Shown here in pieces: positions 60,690 to 64,000 of a stretch of 64,000 nt of DNA (position 1 is the first letter of the stretch; the number at the start of each line of letters is the position of its first letter). A program made the position numbers and the translations under genes. This DNA comes from Desulfobacterium sp. GTDB lineage: Bacteria > Desulfobacterota > Desulfobacteria > Desulfobacterales > Desulfobacteraceae. The DNA lies in assembly GCA_016342325.1 (NCBI GenBank), contig JAEINR010000014.1, forward strand, positions 32,359 through 96,358, in the 5' to 3' direction. A model generated the notes under the pieces. The model ran no database searches, was not told the DNA's origin, and worked only from the letters and a program-made list of their open reading frames with translations.

Positions 60690-63524
60690 TCAGTCGATCC
60701 CCTTTTCAATAAAAAAAGGGGCATAGGCCCTGTCCGTTTTCATGATATGCTCCCGGAGCCAATCGGTTAAAAAACGCATGAGATCCATGGACAGGGCGGC
60801 CCTGCCCTCCTCAAACTCTGTCTTGAATCCAACCACCTTATCCACGAGCATCCCATGGATCTCTTTATGGTCACCCCTGTCAGGGTAGAGGTGTTGGTCA
60901 AAAAGATCTTCTTCGTGCTTAAAATGATAGACCGTGTAATCGGCCAGGCGCACCAAAATCTTACCGGACTCCTTGGCGCCGATTTTCATTTTCATGGCAC
61001 GGTGGAGCGCGTTGATCATTTTCACCAGCTCTTTGTGTTGTTCGTCAATCTGTTTGATGCCAAGCTTTAAACTGTCCCCCCAGGGCATGAGATCAGGAAT
61101 CTCTTCGGCATCGATTTCTGTTGCATCTTCCATCCCGGCGTCTGCCAAAGAGATCTTGAAAACCCCGATCATATCCCTTAGCTGACCCGAGATGAAAGAC
61201 AGCTCCTGGGCGTTTTTCTTCATCTGACCACTCCGTGTCGTCATTTTTCCCGACAACCCATTGACCCTGTGAAGGTCTTTAGAAATTTCTGTGGAAACCT
61301 GGGAACTCTGGGCGATGTTTCCATTGACCTCGTTGATTCCGGTTGATGCCTGGTCGATATTCTCGGCGACTTCTGTGGCGGATACAGACTGTTCTTCCAC
61401 TGCCGCAGCAATGGCGGATACAATTTCTGTCACCTCGGAAATAACCTTGGTAATCAGTTCTACATCCCTTACCGTATCATCGGTAGATGCTTGGATCCCT
61501 TCTATCTTTTCCTGGATATTCAGGGTGGCGTTTGAGGTCTGTGCGGCAAGTCCCTTTATTTCACCTGCCACCACGGCAAACCCTTTTCCTGCTTCTCCGG
61601 CCCGGGCCGCCTCAATGGTGGCGTTCAGCGCCAGAAGGTTTGTCTGGGCGGCAATCTCTGTGATCAGCTCGGTCACCGTGTTGATCTCCCTGGCAGATGA
61701 TCCCAGTTTCTCCACTCGATCCGATGCTGTTTTCACCTTTACCGCGGCATTCTCGGAAACCGTTCTGGCCCGCTCACAGTTTTGTGCGACTTCGTTAAGG
61801 GTCTGCTTCATCTCTCCTGCTGCATCGGCGACGGTCCTGAGATTTGTGGCGGCCTCTTCACTTGTGGCGGCCACGGAATTCATGCTGGAACTCATTTTTT
61901 CGGTGGCCCTAGCAACTGCGTTTGACCGTGATGCAAGGTCCGCTGAATCATCTGCCATATATTCTGAAACTGCCAGAAGTTCTCCGGATGAAGCGCTCAC
62001 GATTTCAGCGTTTGATCCAATATCCACAATGATGTGGTTGAGCCGGGAGATAAAGGCATTAAACCATTTGGCAAGCTCTCCAATTTCATCCTTGGTGTCA
62101 ATCTCGATGCGTTGGGTAAGGTCTCCGTCTCCCTCTGCAATGTCCTTTAACGCCGCGACCACCGTTTGAATGGGTCTGATAATGATTCTTGCAAGGCCCA
62201 ACGCAATTAAGATTCCAAAGATGACGGCGCAGAGGCTGACAATGGTTATGGATGCTTTAGATATAACAATCTGGGCCTGCATCTGGCTGTGCATGGCGTC
62301 CTTGGCCTTCAGGCATATGGCCTCAATTTCCGATGCAGCGGATTCCATTTGAGCCTTGGCCATGCCCTGGCTTTTCATCAGTTCGGTATAGGTTTTAAAA
62401 GAGCTGATATAGACATGGACGGCATCTTGAATACGATCAAGGGGTTTTGTCTTTTCCGCCTCATCAATCGTTGTCTTTATCCCTGTGATGGCAGTGTCGA
62501 TGGAGACGATGTTCCGGATGATCTGCTGGGAAATTGTTTCATCCCCGGTCCGGATAAACTCTTTTTCCATGATCCGGGTGTTTAAAAGGATCTTTGCGAT
62601 CTGGTCTGCACCGGAGGAGAGCTCCATCATCTGGTCTGAAAAAATCTGGACATCCTCCATATAAAATTCCAACAGCTCCTGCATCTCCTGCTGAAAGGTA
62701 ACGGTTGCCATGTGCATGGCCGTCACCGCTTTGATCAGGGCCAGGTTGTTTTCATGGGCTTTATGTTTAAAAAAAAGGATCCCCTTTTCAATGACCTCAT
62801 TCTGGGCGGAGATGACCGTTGCATGGCGCTCCTTTGAAATGGGCTCAACCATGAGGGGGGCCATTCTTTCAAGGTCCCTTTTAATGACATCGTGGTGCCC
62901 TTTCCACTCGGTCATCATGGAGATGTTGACGGTCTTTGCGGAAGACATCACCATCCTATACCCCTTGGCCTGGAGGAAATTATCCTTTATTTCGTCCGCA
63001 TACACCACCCGTTGGCGCATTTGGGAGATTTTTGTTTCACTCTCGTCCTTAAGTGCATCGTATTTTGCCTTTTGCCTGTCCCGTATGCCCGAGGTGATCT
63101 TCAGTGCTGCGCTGGCCTTTTGGTTCATGTCTGCCATGAGGGCGTCTTTTTTTTGGGCAAGGGTCACATATTCGCCAAAGGCCCGGGCATAGGTGTCGGA
63201 CATTTTCATGATGTTGTTTGCCTGCTCTTTGATCCCGTTGTCACCCGGGGCTCCGGCAATCGCTTGTGCCTCAAGTTTCAGGCGTTTAATATCTTTTACG
63301 ACCGTCTCCATTGCTGGGGGGGCATTGGTCAGGATAAACTGTTTTTCGTTTTGCCGGGCATCCAGGATATGGCCCACCATAAGCTGGAATTGATTTGATG
63401 CGTCCACCTTTGCAACCACCCGGGTCAGTCCCACCCGGCCCACAAATGCAAGCACAATCAACAGGATAAGGATGATGACAAAACCACCGGATATTTTTTT
63501 GGCAAGGCTGAAGCGTTTAAGCAT
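60690..63524 (-). CDS. Methyl-accepting chemotaxis protein with C-terminal bacteriohemerythrin
   Basis: The 944-residue receptor has an N-terminal helix (about 12-33), a long all-helical periplasmic region like the HBM double-bundle sensor (ILDARQNEKQFILT near 52), a second membrane helix near 430, HAMP, and a signalling domain with [20 protein letters not shown] near 640. Residues about 812-944 are a hemerythrin with IDEQHKELV, YHFKHEEDLFD, DHKEIHGML and EHIMKTD, the ligands of a di-iron O2 site. It should couple oxygen to chemotaxis, as DcrH does in Desulfovibrio. GGAGAGAACC lies before the ATG. A short hairpin spans its stop codon. Confidence 0.9.
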   Translation of the reverse strand: MLKRFSLAKKISGGFVIILILLIVLAFVGRVGLTRVVAKVDASNQFQLMVGHILDARQNEKQFILTNAPPAMETVVKDIKRLKLEAQAIAGAPGDNGIKEQANNIMKMSDTYARAFGEYVTLAQKKDALMADMNQKASAALKITSGIRDRQKAKYDALKDESETKISQMRQRVVYADEIKDNFLQAKGYRMVMSSAKTVNISMMTEWKGHHDVIKRDLERMAPLMVEPISKERHATVISAQNEVIEKGILFFKHKAHENNLALIKAVTAMHMATVTFQQEMQELLEFYMEDVQIFSDQMMELSSGADQIAKILLNTRIMEKEFIRTGDETISQQIIRNIVSIDTAITGIKTTIDEAEKTKPLDRIQDAVHVYISSFKTYTELMKSQGMAKAQMESAASEIEAICLKAKDAMHSQMQAQIVISKASITIVSLCAVIFGILIALGLARIIIRPIQTVVAALKDIAEGDGDLTQRIEIDTKDEIGELAKWFNAFISRLNHIIVDIGSNAEIVSASSGELLAVSEYMADDSADLASRSNAVARATEKMSSSMNSVAATSEEAATNLRTVADAAGEMKQTLNEVAQNCERARTVSENAAVKVKTASDRVEKLGSSAREINTVTELITEIAAQTNLLALNATIEAARAGEAGKGFAVVAGEIKGLAAQTSNATLNIQEKIEGIQASTDDTVRDVELITKVISEVTEIVSAIAAAVEEQSVSATEVAENIDQASTGINEVNGNIAQSSQVSTEISKDLHRVNGLSGKMTTRSGQMKKNAQELSFISGQLRDMIGVFKISLADAGMEDATEIDAEEIPDLMPWGDSLKLGIKQIDEQHKELVKMINALHRAMKMKIGAKESGKILVRLADYTVYHFKHEEDLFDQHLYPDRGDHKEIHGMLVDKVVGFKTEFEEGRAALSMDLMRFLTDWLREHIMKTDRAYAPFFIEKGID

Positions 63525-63583
63525 GGTTCTCTCCTGAAATTATTGCTAACGGGTAGGATCTGTTTTTGGCAGGCCGGGTTGCA

Positions 63584-63945
63584 TCAGAAGGCTTTCTTCT
63601 CAACCGGGGTCAGTCCCTCTTTTGTCTGTTTGAGGACTGACTCGGTCTCAAGCAGATCTTTAAACCGGTCAGCAAAATAGATATTTATCTGGTAGGTAGG
63701 CCGTCCTAGTTGGTCGGGTATCGTGGACAGGATCAGCAGGTTACGATTGTTTTTCCAGTAAAGGGCTGTTGCAAGGGGCTGATGCTTATCCCAGTCCAGG
63801 GTCTCAGGGGCACCATACTTCTGTTCCAGTGTTTCCCTGATGCCGAGACCATCCTGATTGAAATGAACCCGGATCAGCAAAGGGTCCAGGGTGTACTCGG
63901 AAAACAGGAACTCAACATAACTGCAGACCTCGGAAAAAATTTATT
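63584..63945 (-). pseudogene. 5'-broken gene of unknown function
   Basis: On the minus strand an open frame runs from a TAA at about 63946 to the stop at 63584 and encodes SEVCSYVEFLFSEYTLDP, then LIRVHFNQDGLGIRETLEQK and a C-terminus with INIYFADRFKDLLETE. There is no ATG; the only start would be a TTG at 63880, in the middle of what looks like continuous protein. An ATG further up (about 63955) lies in another frame. The gene seems to have lost its start by truncation or frameshift. I do not recognise the family; the strand-rich part resembles small conserved lipoprotein-like domains. Confidence 0.5.
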
Positions 63946-64000
63946 TTTGAGCATGTTTTTTTGGACATTTCCTGCTAAATTGGAGAACAACCGACTTCAA

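Noticed and set aside
60680..60705. GGGGATC/GATCCCC hairpin over the hemerythrin-receptor stop as a terminator
   Set aside because: There is no T-run after it on the minus strand; noted only as a short stem.
63567..63583. Sigma-54-like sequence TGGCAGG...TTGCAT
   Set aside because: The GG-GC spacing is 11 instead of 10 bases and no rightward gene follows.

Overview
The window looks like chromosomal DNA of an anaerobic, motile, Gram-negative sulfate reducer of the Desulfobacteraceae type (Desulfobacterium/Desulfobacula-like). This is an inference from gene content: an AhbB-type siroheme decarboxylase subunit, a tungsten-type aldehyde:ferredoxin oxidoreductase, a cobalamin-binding radical SAM enzyme, a YedE/YedF-type selenium operon, MCE-domain and other lipoproteins with lipoboxes, and three methyl-accepting chemotaxis proteins including a hemerythrin-tailed one. 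There is no rRNA, no tRNA that I can recognise, no CRISPR array and no intact insertion sequence. Both ends are probably ordinary chromosome.

Layout. 0.1-6.1 kb: mtnA, an ahbB-like gene, a B12/radical SAM gene, a Na/Pi symporter-PhoU gene, a DUF1178 gene and an MCE lipoprotein, all rightward and closed by a strong bidirectional terminator. 6.2-10.8 kb: a glycerol-3-phosphate ABC importer, with ugpB-ugpA-ugpE leftward and ugpC divergent. 10.9-17.4 kb: a DHH phosphoesterase, a FapA/DUF342 protein, thpR, a decayed rtcB remnant, and the aldehyde oxidoreductase. 17.5-24 kb: a SNF2 helicase with its SWIM-finger partner, an MFS and a MATE transporter. 24-36.7 kb: a hybrid Cache-PAS histidine kinase/receiver, a GNAT-cNMP-methyltransferase fusion, a 1,729-residue exonuclease-RecQ-UvrD fusion and an M29 aminopeptidase. 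36.8-39.8 kb: the leftward selenium operon. 40.1-42.7 kb: a three-gene membrane-lipid operon (membrane protein, cyclopropane synthase, flavin reductase). 43.2-46.2 kb: cheW (with a frameshift in a G8 run) and a triple-CZB chemoreceptor. 46.9-51.9 kb: sbcD-sbcC and a HIT hydrolase. 52.3-58 kb: an M3 lipoprotein peptidase, YceI, a b-type cytochrome, DUF5619, GNAT and spermidine-synthase-like genes. 58-64 kb: two convergent chemoreceptors and a broken gene.

The most unusual content is between genes. At least six copies of a ~70-90 bp two-hairpin intergenic element are scattered through the window in both orientations. An unrelated ~82 bp element occurs twice 16 kb apart, and a 40 bp hairpin element flanks the M3 peptidase gene. 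The intergenic gaps also hold fossils: part of rtcB beside thpR, the C-terminal piece of a tyrosine recombinase fused up to the sbcD start, a second copy of the aldehyde oxidoreductase 3' end, and a piece of an M3 peptidase paralogue. Together they suggest a genome with much past duplication and transposition that has since decayed. The best candidates for undescribed biology are the repeat families, the GNAT-cNMP-methyltransferase protein, the exonuclease-RecQ-UvrD protein with a perfect 24 bp inverted repeat at its 3' end, and the Cfa/flavin-reductase lipid operon.
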